A stretch of DNA of 64,000 nucleotides. Origin: Pseudofabraea citricarpa (lineage: Eukaryota; Ascomycota; Leotiomycetes; Helotiales; Dermateaceae). Shown here piece by piece: positions 47,226 to 59,236 of the stretch. Within the stretch, counting starts at the first letter, position 1. Each line of letters opens with the position of its first letter. The notes beneath the pieces were generated by a model. The model searched no databases. It saw only the letters and a list, made by a program, of their open reading frames with translations, and had not been told where the DNA came from. The stretch is taken from the NCBI GenBank assembly GCA_029641185.1, contig JAPWGK010000008.1, forward strand, positions 930,001-994,000, given 5' to 3'. The position numbers and the translations under genes are program-made.

Positions 47226-49197
47226 CGTCGCCGAGTTCGATGTGACTTCAGCTGAAATATTTAGGTAATGGCTCTATCTTTGCAGCTTCACGAGACAAGT
47301 AGGCAAGGTGGCAGAGACCTACAAGATTCATATCCTTGGTAGCCATTGGGGGTGAAGCTAGTTGCTGTTACTGAATTTAACATCCAAATATTCGAATTTA
47401 TCTTCCATGGCGAAGGTGCATGAAAGACGAAAATAATGTACCCTGTTGTTTAAAGCGCAGGCGCTTGCAATCAAAGTTTAGTGCCACCATAAATATTGAG
47501 TACCTGTACACTGTAATCATTAGAGGAGGTGACTTTCAAGCTTGCTTGCAATTCCCCCCTCTCTTGCTTAATCTAGCTAGCTGCGCGTGCTATAGTAGTA
47601 TTCACGAAGTATACTGTATCGCACAGACCAATATCCTGTTATCTGCTAGGCATTGGACTTCCAAGGCGTCAAGGATCATGTTGGCGAATCCCATGAGGTT
47701 ATCTGGTGAGGGGTGGCGGGTAACTGTATGCAAGAATCTTGGTGACTGGCACGTAGTAATGCAGATGATGGTAGGTGTTGATTCAGCCTAATTATGGAAC
47801 GCCAGTGGCCAAAAAGTGACGAAGTCGGGCGCACATGCATACACGGCACCTGTCTACGGTACGTAGCCCATAATACGATTCTAGTTGGTGGTGGACGTTT
47901 GTTCAGATATAATATATTTTACAAGTAGACCGTCAAAGGATCAAACTATAAATACACGTTATTCATTCATCTTGAGACCTCTTATATCTCTCCCATATGA
48001 ATAACAAACACATAGCTCTAGCTCACAAACGTTAAGTCAATGAATGTTAATGCCAGTTTATGAGGAAGTTTAAAGGCGACAGCGGCGCGGCGATAAGATA
48101 TCCCGTTACTATCCTACTTTTTATCATTGACAACAGAGTACCCGCTAGCAACAGAATAGATTTCTTTGTCACATCTTTCCTTATAATATTGATTTTCTCC
48201 AAACCCCTGCTCGCTTTAGGGGCTATTCTTCAAAACTCTCGACGTCTTTGTGACTATCTATTGTTCGAGCAAGCGTTATTCTATTGATTACTGACACAGC
48301 AAGAAAATAAGCTAACTCCATCGATTTTTATCTCAAGTCGCTACCTTTACTATTTTTATTTTTATTTCAGAATAGAAGTCAGTCCATTCAGGGTGTCAAG
48401 CAACCCTCTACATTTTATACTCCGTTTGAAATGCATAAATACACTTTTGGCAGCCCAGCAAGCGAGGTATGATCACCAGTAAATTATTTTTAGATCGATG
48501 AATTAGGATCTTGTTACCCTTCAAAGTATTTCCTACTCGTCTTCAACTTTTTATTCCAAGCCCCAGTATTCACACGCACACCCAGAGGATTTGTTCTCTG
48601 TTCTTTAGTCTATCTAATATTATTTAAAAAGCAGATTCCGACTTCTAACTCTGGCAAAAACAAGATTTTCCTTGCAGAACGCGCTGAATTTGAAATAAGA
48701 AAACCGGTTGGTGGCTGAAAATATTTTACTTATTTTCAGATACTTTGTTTATTCCGTAATAACATTACTTGACCCAGGAACTCAGACATATTCAATCTTT
48801 TGTGGAAAGCAGGAGTTTGGTATTATAGGCCTTCCGATTTAGATTAAAACTAGGGTGGCTTGCACCAGAATTTTTTGATTGGACACCGAGGTCACACGAA
48901 ACAAAACAGAAAGTGGAAAGGCTACCAGGTATGCTGTATAATACGATCTTAGTTTACCATAATGAATGAGACTGACTCTATGGGCATGTATCTCAACTCG
49001 GTCAGCTTTGAAGAAAGACCGAAAACGAGCTCTTTCGACTTTCGACTTCTCAAGCAAGAAGTACCAAGACTGCAAATAAGCGACCGGGGAAAGCAACCGA
49101 CGGCCGGCGCCGCTAGCACATGCTATTTCCGTGTGCCCCCATCACCCCCCAAGAAGATGTCAACTTCCCCGCTATTCGGTTCTTACCCTTATCTACA
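47226..49197. other. A+T-rich spacer upstream of P450
   Basis: No gene supported. Likely includes the promoter of the P450 gene in its 3' end. Confidence 0.5.
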
Positions 49198-51062
49198 ATG
49201 AACACAAGCCCTAAACGCCTGTGGCATTCCTCATCAATCAACCTGACGAACTCTGATCCGCCTGGTCGGTTATCGAACATGATTCGGACATTTAGTGGTT
49301 TGAACAACGTTCTAGCTCAATGGAGAACCATCTTCTGGCCTTCTGTTGTTCTGTTCGCAGTACTATGGGTCTTTCAATCCTATCAAGCATGGCATCGACT
49401 GCGGCATATCAAAGGCCCCTTCTCTGCTAGTTTCTCGAACATCTGGCTGATTCGACATACCTCTGGAGGGACTATGCATTTAGATCTGGCTGAGGTTTGC
49501 GAACAATACGGTAAGAACCATGCGCAATCCAAGTTTTAGACATGAATTGAGGAAATAAACTCCAGGGGCGTTGGCGAGAATTGGTCCCAATATGTTGGTG
49601 ACCAAAGATGCTGATCTCCTGAAGAGGATGCTATCTGTCCGCACGCCATACAAACGGTCAGATTGGTACCATGCTATTAAACTTAATCCAGAGCGTGATA
49701 ATATCCTATCCGAGACAAACGACGAGAAGCACAATGCACTTAGGTCTAAGATGGCAGCCGGAGTAATGTATTTTGAAGCTCTTGCTTATTGTTTTTGCTA
49801 ATAAGACGACACAGTATTCGGGGAAAGAGAACGAAGATTTAGAGAAGACCATTGATCAGCAGGTGCTAGGATTTATCAATCTCATCAGGTCCAAATACAT
49901 CTCGAGTAGTGATGAATTCAAGCCTTTTGATTTTGGTCGCAAAGCACAATATTTTACCCTTGACGTCATATCTTCCATTGCCTTCGGCCAAGCTTTTGGA
50001 TTCATTGAGACTGATTCCGACTTGTATGATTACATTAAGACCACCGAGGAAAACCTCCCCGGGATGTTAATAGTCTGCATTCTTCCGTGGCTCGGTTCGT
50101 TGCTTCGCTCACCACCGTTCAGGAGTTTATGGCCCTCAGCTAAAGATCAACTGGGACTTGGCAAAATAATAGGGTCTGTTGCGCATTTTATATACTATAA
50201 TCATTGATACTAATGCATATTAAGGATTGCCAAACAGGTGGTGGGTGAACGTTTTGGGCCGGATAAGAAAGTTCAGCAAGACATGCTCGGTTCCTTCCTG
50301 CGACACGGCCTTACCCAATCCGAAGCTGAATCTGAAAGTCTTGTTCAGATGTATGTGGAATGAGTTTTCCAAACTTGACATTAGTTACTTATATTTTACT
50401 CAGTATTGCAGGCTCCGATACGACAGCTACGACCATCCGTGCCACAATACTTCATGTAATAACCAACCCACGCGTATTATCAAAATTGCTCCACGAGATT
50501 GATACATCGTCCATATCCTCTCCTATCCAAGATGTCGAAGCCAGAAGACTTCCGTACCTACAGGCAGTAATCAAGGAAGGTCTTCGCATATTTCCCCCAG
50601 TTGCCGGTCTCATGGCAAAACGCGTTCCGCCCGGAGGTGACACTTTCAACAACGTATATATTCCCGAAGGAACCAAGATCGGCTACTGCGCATGGGGACT
50701 GTATAGGGACAAAAAGGTGTGGGGTCTAAACTCTCATCTCTTCTATCCGGAGCGGTGGCTCGAAGGCTCCCCCGAGAAGATCCATGAGCAAGAAGCGATT
50801 TTGGAATTTGTGTTTGCGTATGGGAGATGGCAGTGTCTAGGCAAGAACATCGCAATGCTGGAGCTCAATAAGATCTTCGTAGAGGTATGCCAATCCAGAG
50901 ATGAGGCCAGAAACTATAATCATTGCTGATTTGACTTCTCAGCTTTTCCGCAACTTTGACTTTACCGTTATTGACCCGACGAGGCCGTGGCACTCGACGA
51001 ACGTAGGGATCTTTACGCAATCAGAAATGTGGCTGCAGGCTTCCGAGAGAGTTTTCAATTAG
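49198..51062 (+). CDS. Pisatin-demethylase-like cytochrome P450
   Basis: Predicted 531-residue microsomal monooxygenase. Exons are 49198-49510, 49566-49762, 49815-50173, 50225-50350, 50404-50884 and 50943-51062; all phases fit. The third intron uses a less common GTCTGT donor. An N-terminal membrane anchor (WPSVVLFAVLWVFQSY) precedes the catalytic domain. The I-helix reads IAGSDTTATT, the K-helix EGLR, the PERW motif FYPERW and the heme loop FAYGRWQCLGKNIA, where Cys is the ligand. YGRWQCLGK and the overall order resemble the pisatin demethylase group, whose members detoxify plant phenolics or act in secondary metabolism. The substrate cannot be inferred; no backbone biosynthesis gene is nearby. 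Confidence 0.93.
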
Positions 51063-52261
51063 CACATAATTGACTTTCTCTTCCATCTCGAATTTGGTAT
51101 TAATTTGTTGGCTCTCTTCGGACTGGTGAGGCACTTTAGTGGAACCAAATTTGGATTTTAATACACAGCTAATTAACCAAATCAGAACCTTCCAGTGTAC
51201 TTATCCAAGATAGCCAATTTCACTACTGTGATGTTTCTTATTATGCCAGATTGCCATGAGATATTCAATCCTCTTTTGTAACCTTGCCAGAAACCAGGTG
51301 GTCGAGTAACCTCGCTTGCAGTCTCGAACTTGCACTTGAATGAGCAATTTTGTAAATAAAAGTCTGGTTGGAGTTTTGTTGATTGAAAGTTTGAATGCTA
51401 TTCCAAACCTGAAGCATCCAACGCCGATTCAATTCGTCTCAGTACCCTACAGGCGATGAAACTTAGTCTAAGCAATAAATCACATTTGGAATACAGTAGG
51501 GGGATTGAAGATAGTGATGAGGTTTTAAATTCAAGAGGAGAATTGTGCAGACGAGTTTTTTTTGTAGCTGCATAATTTTGTTATGTAGCACAATATTCGA
51601 AGGCGATATGACGGGTTAATCAAGAGACCAGGAAATACATCATTCGAGCCTGAAACTTAGAACTATAGGGTGACTCTCAAGTAAATTACGATAAAAGCTC
51701 TTTGTGATCAAAAGAGAGTCGTTGAATAGTTATTGCATCCCAGCTCGCTTACAGAGAAGAAGATATCACAATTTATAACTCATTATGAAGTTGATCTCAG
51801 TATATTCTGGCACTAAACTTCGAGCGACTCGCGGTGGAAGTTTTGGATCACACGCCCTATTACCTCAAAGCAATGAGGTCAGAATGTCTAAGCAGATTAT
51901 GAATAAAATTCTCGTCTAAGTTCTACGGACAAAAGAGGCAACCATTTAAATGCCAACAGAGACGAAAGCGGAGAGAAGAGACTCGTTAAGAAAGGTCATA
52001 AAAGGTATCCCCAAACCGGCACGGACAGAGGGCCAAAAGCCCACCGACAAACAAACAAGCAAGCAGACAAACGGACAAACAAGACGTAAGAGCTGAACAC
52101 AAGACTCCCTCGATAGATAGAAAAACAGAGGCGAGAGCTAGGCAAGAAGTCGAAAGCAAGAGAGAAATAAGAGCCCGGTAGGCAAAGGTCCCATCTCCAA
52201 TCTGGCATCTCAAGAGCGAGGCTGTGACAACGTATTAGCAAAACCAGGACCAAGGACGCGA
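51063..52261. other. Intergenic
   Basis: Convergent 3' region, A+T-rich in the first part, then a G/A-rich stretch (52020-52150) just before the next gene's stop. No gene is seen. Confidence 0.6.
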
Positions 52262-53459
52262 TTATTCATCATTAGTGCCGACCTGTACAAGATCATCGCC
52301 GGACGTGCCATCGGCGCGCGTGATCACGATCCACAGGATGCGGTTGGCGATCTTCTCCTCCTTCTTGTAGAGCTTGAGGAGCTTCTTGTCGCCCTTCTCG
52401 TAGATGTCGGCGATGGCGCGGTCGCGCTGCTCCATGAGGCTACGCTGCGCTTCCTCGAGCCGGCGCAGCTCATCGCCCTTCTCGGGATCTGCGTCCGCCT
52501 GCCCTGCTTGCCGGAGCATGCTGATGCGGTGCTCCAGCTCGGCGATCTCGTGCTGCGTCTTTGCGTTCTCCGCTTCTACCTCTGGCGCCTTCTCCTCCCG
52601 CTTCTTCAGGCTCTTGGCTCGGATCTTGTCGACTTTCTTGCTGCTGCGCTTGTTCACCCACCGGATTGGTGCGTTCGACCATTTCTTGTATCCCGAAAGT
52701 TGCTCGTCTGGAACTTCGAATGAGAGGGGCGCCACGTAGGCTTCGAGAGCACGGAGTCGGCGGATTCGCGGATCTTCAGGTCCCATCTGCATCTCTCCGT
52801 CCGGCCCCAAGCCTTGTTGGATATCACCCGCAGCTCCCATATCGGTGAGGTTGTTGAGGGGTGGGAGGTTCAGTTTTCCTTTCGCATCTGCATCTTGGTA
52901 ACCGATGGTCGCCATCATCTTCTTGGTTGTGAGGATCTTGCAGGAGAGTCCGCGAGGTGCCCACATTTGTGCGTCCATCTTCTTCATGTAGCTTCGGACT
53001 CGCAAGATTGAGACACCAGCTGAGCCGGCTACGGAGACGATCTGGAAAACTCCTCCAACTGCCTGCGCTGGCAGGATTTGTGTGCCCAAAAGAGTTCCGC
53101 CTGCTACGTGCATGGCCTGGAATATTGGGGCTGAGAGAAATGCACTGTTGAGACCCTCGATGAATTGGAGGAAGTCGGCCTCGCTAATTGGGTTGGAAAG
53201 ATTGGCGAGAGCAGGCGAGTATGAGCGTGCGAAGGGCGAGAAGGTCTTGATCATGAAGACATTTGTAGATTCTGATTTTTTCTCTGTCAGAAGATGTTTC
53301 TGAAAATTGAGAAATTGACTTACGGGGAACAACAATTGGTTTTGATAAACCACTAATGGAACTCGTCGATCTGCGAGACACCTCCTGATAAGGTGGAGAC
53401 TGAGCATCTTGAGGAAGGTTGGTATAAGACTCTGGCGAGTACGGAGTAGTTTGAGCCAT
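52262..53459 (-). CDS. Unrecognised coiled-coil protein with hydrophobic core segment
   Basis: Predicted 381 residues. Proposed exons are 53324-53459 and 52262-53271. The intron (52 nt) was set by donor GTAAGT and branch CTGAC; an alternative acceptor 12 nt upstream would add four residues. A Ser/Pro/Gln-rich N-terminus leads to a mostly apolar, Gly/Ala-rich stretch (AGGTLLGTQILPAQAVGGVFQIVSVAG) that may associate with membranes. A basic region and a long Glu/Arg/Lys/Ala coiled coil follow (roughly residues 255-345), then ILWIVIT near the C-terminus. The composition is that of a genuine expressed protein, and codon use matches neighbours. I do not recognise a family; the apolar region plus coiled coil suggests a scaffold or membrane-associated role. 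Confidence 0.8.
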
Positions 53460-56400
53460 TGCTTTTGAAAGTGTTGCTGTGAAGCAATATGGATTATGTG
53501 AGGTGGTGAGAGTAGGTGTGGTGAGAAGGGGGTGGGAGTTGCGAGATTAGAATGCTTTGTATGAAGTTGAGATTAAGGATGGAGATTGGAATTGAGTTAT
53601 GCTACTGGCAGTGTCTTATATCTTAAAGAGGACGTTTGAATAAATGAGATCATCATGGGAAACTTTAAGCTCAAAGGTACATACCCATCTAGGCGCTGCA
53701 CTCCGCCTGGGGGGTTCCACGCAAGCTCACTAACCTCGTACAGCAACTGTCACTTGAACGGTCTACTGCGATGCGGTATACGAGAAGCGAGGTCGTTCTT
53801 AGTGACGACTACCCAAGAGGCTGAGTCTGTCTGGTCCTCTTGGTTGGGTGTGGGATGAAGAATAGGCTTGATGTTAATCCTTGTCTCACCTTGTGATGGC
53901 ACTGGGGAAGGATGGGATGATCTGCTTGACCAGGAGTACCCAACGATAGACCGAAAAGCTTATCCACAACCCCCGCTAAGTTTAAGGTACGGTAAAGTTT
54001 GGCAGGAAAGAAAAAAAAAAAAAACATAAAGAATTTACTTAGCGATAAATTATTGATTGATAAATTGTAATTGGTGGCTGGTTCCTATTCCGAGCAGCAC
54101 CAATGACCAATACAACCTGGTTTGATTGCGTTCCTCGGTGTTGGCATTTAACGGTACGGATCTAGGCTGTTTTGGTCGTCTGCAATTGGACACCCAATCC
54201 ATGATAGACCCTGCTTGCAACGAGTAAATATCCCCACAGGAAGAAAACAAACAGCTCTGGATGAAGCTTCTAGCGTATCGTTGCCAAGTATAGAGATTCT
54301 GATGAAGATCGCCTGTCTTGAGCCGCACGTCCTCAATCGGCGGAATCCATTTTCAACCCAGCACGAAGTTATCACGCCACATTTGGCATTACATCAGCCT
54401 TCGTTATGTTTCTACTCGTATCGCAGTCATCAACACTGCAGTCATACAAACAAATGATCTACTCTGCGACTTTTGAGGACCAAAGTCGTCGTCAGCTCAA
54501 TATTCTGCAAGGAGAGTTGTATAGCTCCTGATCCGGATACTGCGGTGATTTTCGAAAAGAGATCCATCTTTCGCTGGTGTCGATCTCGGGAAAAGACCCT
54601 CAGGCTCTATTTTTGTGCCTGTGTGCTGTCACGGCTACGCTTGTGTTGATGTGACATAACAGGGGCCGTAGGGCTGCTTGCTTGCTTGAATTGCCTCACG
54701 TGTATGCTTTTGGACAGTGACTCGACGTTGTATTATACATTTTCGTACTCGGATTGGATACGAAGTTTTCGTAGCGACTCCGAGCTTCTTCGAAAAATGT
54801 CACAATAAGCGAACTCTGTTCGACCAGTCAACCAAGTAAATCATCAAAAGACTGAGCGAGGAAGAAGCCAATACTCTCTGCTGAGAAGACCATCGGTTCT
54901 CCATGAATTCGAAAACTGAAGTCGAAATATTCGATCAAATCTTGTAAAGCAAATTGTTTCCATTCCGAATTACCAGAAGTTACCGACAAGAGCCGGCCCG
55001 AAACAGCTCGGATTCGTTCCGTAGACAGTCAAAGCTTTCGAGCTAGACAAGGGCCCGGAATAAACTCGAGACGGAACCTTAAATTCGGATTCAATTCGTA
55101 CTCGCTTGTTTCGACAACAACATCTCATGCCCTGCAAAAAGGTCAGAAGCAGGAACTGACAACCACCACCAGCACTACGAACACAGTGACTCAACGATAG
55201 AAGAACTCGACTTTTGATCGGTACCTTGCAGTAGCTCGCTCTTGGTCAACATGGTCCACGTCACCTAAGACGTACGACTTGTTTAATCCTTGCTCTGCAG
55301 ACTGCAGCATGGGATGGAAGCTTTTCTTTTCGTGTGTGCCGAGTTCACAGCACGATGACTGGGAGAAGTTTCTTCTAGTGAGAACGTCGAAAATCTTGGC
55401 TGTGCTGTACTGCTCCTCCCTGTGAATAGTTCACAGTTTGCCTCAACAGGAGAATTCCCACATCAAATGTCTGATGCCGTCATGATGAGTCTAAAGATGA
55501 TGAACTCTTGCCACCAAGCAATGGAAAAACAACGTTTTTGAGGCGAGGCTCAGATTAGACGTATTGTACATTGAACGGTAACACCTACTTCCCATATCTC
55601 AGTAATGTCACCTGTTTGTTTATATTCATCGTTGGGAATTTATCTATGATCATGTCATTCCCCTTGTCTTTATGATGTTTAGCGATGGCCGTCGTTGTAC
55701 TTTTGTTTAAGATTTTCTAGTTCCTCGGGTCAGTCCGTCTTGTATCAGCCCTACGATGACCAGCAAGTCCTTGAGACAGACAAGGTAGTATACCGATGAA
55801 CGGATTGAAAGACCGAAGGCACAGACGGGGAAGAAAAGAGTCTTCGTGGTGGGTGTACCCGCTGTTACATAGCCTGCTCAATGCCGACCAGGTGTTATCA
55901 GGATACGACGGATTATACGACGGATGCTAGGTAATGGGATGTTGCTCTTAGGCTTCGCCTCTGAAGTAAGTACTGTACCAGTCAAGGGACTCGTCATTAC
56001 TGGGATGCACACCTCTAAGCTCACTGGCCAGGTGTGATTCCAAACTTCCCACAGGGCTGAGATTGGGTTATAATCTGCAACCAGGAACGGACAATGGGGC
56101 AAATGCCCTGAGTAGATGACGACGGCTCGACCGAGAATGCTCTTCGATCCCTGCGAGGACAAGAGATTCTGAATACGACAGCGATAACGAGCAACTGTGT
56201 GGGGGTGGGTCAAGAGTCAATTAGCTTTGATCAGAGTCCCGGCCGACGAACTAGGAGAATTCTCAGAGCCCGTACATTCAAGGTTGATGACGCGGCGGGT
56301 GGGCACAGTCGAGGAGCTGAGCTTATATCCTTTAAAGTATTGAACCTGCCACGCTTCACCGGAGATAAGGTCCGTCTTGTTTCTTCTCCTATCGAGCTGT

Positions 56401-57000
56401 TCAGTATGAAAATGAAGATATTCAGGATAGTGAGAAAGAATCATTACAGGTACATTGGTTTACAAAATTTTGTTTTCATTTCAAAAAGAATTCCGGTACT
56501 CCCGTGTCGAACCACGATACAAACGTGTGAAGATACGAGCACATACGGAGATGTCAGTTGATAAACTCCTTCCTCTCCACTGCTGAAACACAAAGACGAA
56601 TGTTAAATACACGTATCAGTCAAAAGTGGTTGTATGAGGTTTGCTGTAACAATTGAATGGCCGATTGAGTAAAGAGAACAGAAGAGAAGAGAAGCAAAAG
56701 CAACCATAGCAGTATTTGCATGTTTGAGAAAGCCGCTAACTCGCTCGCTTGAACCAAGTGGTGGTAGTTTTACGTTTACGAGTCTTTCGAATTGGAATTG
56801 GAAGGAACGTCATCACTGTTCTGTAAGGGGAAGTATCAATCCAACAAGGACGAGAGCCAGCCTGCCCAACGAAAACTAACGAGTTATCTTTCCCACAAAA
56901 AGTCAAGACCAAAAAGTCTCATGTCATCAATTTGCAACTAAAGACCTAGGACGGTGCGAAATAGGGCTTGATATATAAATATATCTATATCTCTTTCTAT
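53460..57000. other. 3.5-kb intergenic spacer
   Basis: No gene supported. The first 150 bp are the promoter side of the coiled-coil gene. ORFs such as 55878-56213 (minus) have no motif, signal or splice context. Confidence 0.5.
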
Positions 57001-58463
57001 TTATCCACTACCGGGACCTAACAACCCAACGGCCGTCTCATTAAGGCTAAACTCATACCTCGCCTGCAGGACATATGGATCTCCACCGGGTTCGAAGATC
57101 TGCTTCGAGGCGCGACCCCACGAGGGCTGGTTAATAGCATCAATCCAATCCTCGACTTCCATGACCACGCAGCCATACTGTTCGATCACGCGGGGGCGGG
57201 ACTCGTCGTCGAAGAGGCCTTGTGTGGACTTGAGTGTTACGGAACCTGTTTGGGGTTAGCATGTGAATTACAAACGGGACACGAGTAGATGAGTTGCTTA
57301 CCATTCTGCCCACCGCATGAGTATATCTGGAAGGCATCTTGGTCGGTGAAAACATCGACTTGGATACCGGACCAGGCACTACGGAGTGTGGCAACGGAAC
57401 CGCTGGACCGCCAATCGTAAGGTCCCAGTTGATCACGGTTTGTAAGGTAACACGTATCTATGCCGCAAATCAGTCATGGTACTCATCACACATAAAATAA
57501 TAACAGGATTCATACCATAACCAGTACAATTAAACCCGCAATTTCCTAGCAAGTCAGGGTTCGAAAAATTGGCACCAATCTGTTTTGGCGAACTCCAGAA
57601 ATCGTTGAGGCCTCCCTGTTGATTGGCTAAGATGTCACCAGTCGGGATCAAGATGGTATCGGTATCTACTCTCTGTCCTCCATAAGGCAGGTACAGCGAG
57701 TGATTAAGGGCCGAGGCCGTCTCGTTGTTCTGCCAGCCGTCTAGATTCCAATAGACGTGCGAACTCAGCATGATTGGTGTTTTCTTGGTGGTGGGAATGG
57801 CTGTCATACGAAGATGCCAGGTACGGTTGGTGAGCGTGTAGGTCACGTAACTGATGACTTCGCCAGGGAAGCCTTGATCGCCATCTTGATCGGCAATGCT
57901 GAAGGTGATACTGAGGGGGAAAAGTAAGTACCCGGACCGTTCTGAGCATAAGATACATCAGTGAAATCTCACCTATCAGTAGTATGTGCAACGACTGTAA
58001 AATTACGCCAATCCCAACCATTCGGGCCGCCGTGTAACGTATCTACGCCGTCTGGATACTCGGCAGTTGGATTCTCATTTGCGAGAACCTCGAAGGTCTC
58101 GCCGTCTAGCACAAAGCTGGAGTTCTTGATGCGGTTTGCGTAGCGTCCTGGCACGCCGCCAAAATGCGGGTGCTGTCTGTCAATTCCGTAGTACGAGGCA
58201 TTGTCGAAGCCTGCCACGATATCTCGCTCCACGCCCGACGAATCATTGATGTAGAGATTCGAGAGCGAAGCTCCGTACGGGATGAACGATGCTCGGATTC
58301 CCTCGGCGACAATCGTGTACTTGCCATCTGCGTCTGGGCCGCTGCTGGAGCCCGCAATGGTCTCGTTCCCTGCAACGCCTGTGAGGGTTTCACTCGAGGA
58401 TTGTGGTAGCGCAAAGGCGGCAGCAAGCACACAGCTCGACAGCACGAAGAATTGCGACAGCAT
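57001..58463 (-). CDS. Secreted aldose 1-epimerase (galactose mutarotase)
   Basis: Predicted 428-residue extracellular mutarotase interconverting alpha and beta anomers of aldoses. Exons are 57973-58463, 57516-57910, 57302-57457 and 57001-57245; phases fit. A signal peptide opens the protein (MLSQFFVLSSCVLAAAFA). The beta-sandwich landmarks follow: FIPYGASLSNLYI, HFGGVPGRYANRI, the substrate His in DTLHGGPNGWDWRNF, SSHVYWNLDG with the catalytic His, and a C-terminal acidic block VVMEVEDWIDAINQPSW carrying the general-base region. Several sequons support secretion. A secreted form would act on sugars released from polysaccharides; a secreted beta-galactosidase lies about 18 kb away but there is no evidence they are co-regulated. 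Confidence 0.93.
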
Positions 58464-59236
58464 TGTTTTCGCGGCCGATTGGGTATTACGTGGGATGGTG
58501 GCCAGTCGAGGCGGCGGGAAGAGGCAGAGCTTTATAATAGCTCGTCAAGGTCCTGCTGCAAGCTGCATCATCAATTTCGACATTCCAGGGCACGGGGTAA
58601 ATCAAAAGAGAGCAGAGCAACCAACACCAACACACCAACACACCGACACGCAAGCCGAGCGGGGATGCAGAAGCTGGGGATTTCTGTTGTGTCGTGACCT
58701 CGGGCAATCCGGGGTGTCATCTGGAGTGGTACCTGGCTAGTCCAGTGCTTGACATGATTTTCATGGCACAGCGAAGTGAGCTCTCATGAAGATCTTCACA
58801 ATTGGCGATGTATGACGTCCAATTCAAGCTCCTCATTGGTGCGTTTGGTATTGCGGAGTAGGTACCCTGTCCCATCACGATGCGGGGTCGGAGCTCACAT
58901 GGTACCACCTCAGGCGCACGAATCGTAAGACAACAGAAGTACTGCATAAGATGAAGCTTTGATGGCCTGCAATGTTGGAACCGTGGCAGCAGTTCACCCG
59001 AAGTTGGGTGCAACGTTGGAGCTTGAGTCCTTGCTCCAGCTCCAGCTCCCGGTTTCTCGAACCCAGGACCCATGCACAAGGATGCATTGCTCACTTGACC
59101 ATCCAGACAAAATGATGAGGTATGCATTCTATTCTTCATACTTACACGCTCATTCAGAAAAGGCACAAACACTATATAAACAGTCACTCAACATCAGCAG
59201 CCTACGTCGTTGCAACTACCTATCTTCCTGCTTCTT
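58464..59236. other. Intergenic
   Basis: Upstream of the mutarotase and 3' of the V-ATPase gene. Contains a short ACACCAAC-type simple repeat near 58620-58650. The long antisense-like ORF 58717-59187 has no recognisable features. Confidence 0.55.

Noticed and set aside
42000..51100. Biosynthetic gene cluster (chloroperoxidase, MFS, P450)
   Set aside because: No backbone synthase or terpene cyclase is present, the transporter is a pseudogene, and the genes are widely spaced.
55878..56213. 111-residue minus-strand frame
   Set aside because: No recognised family, signal peptide or splice-site pattern; likely chance.
58717..59187. 156-residue minus-strand frame between mutarotase and V-ATPase genes
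   Set aside because: Mixed low-complexity content and no motifs; lies across probable promoter and 3' flank sequence.
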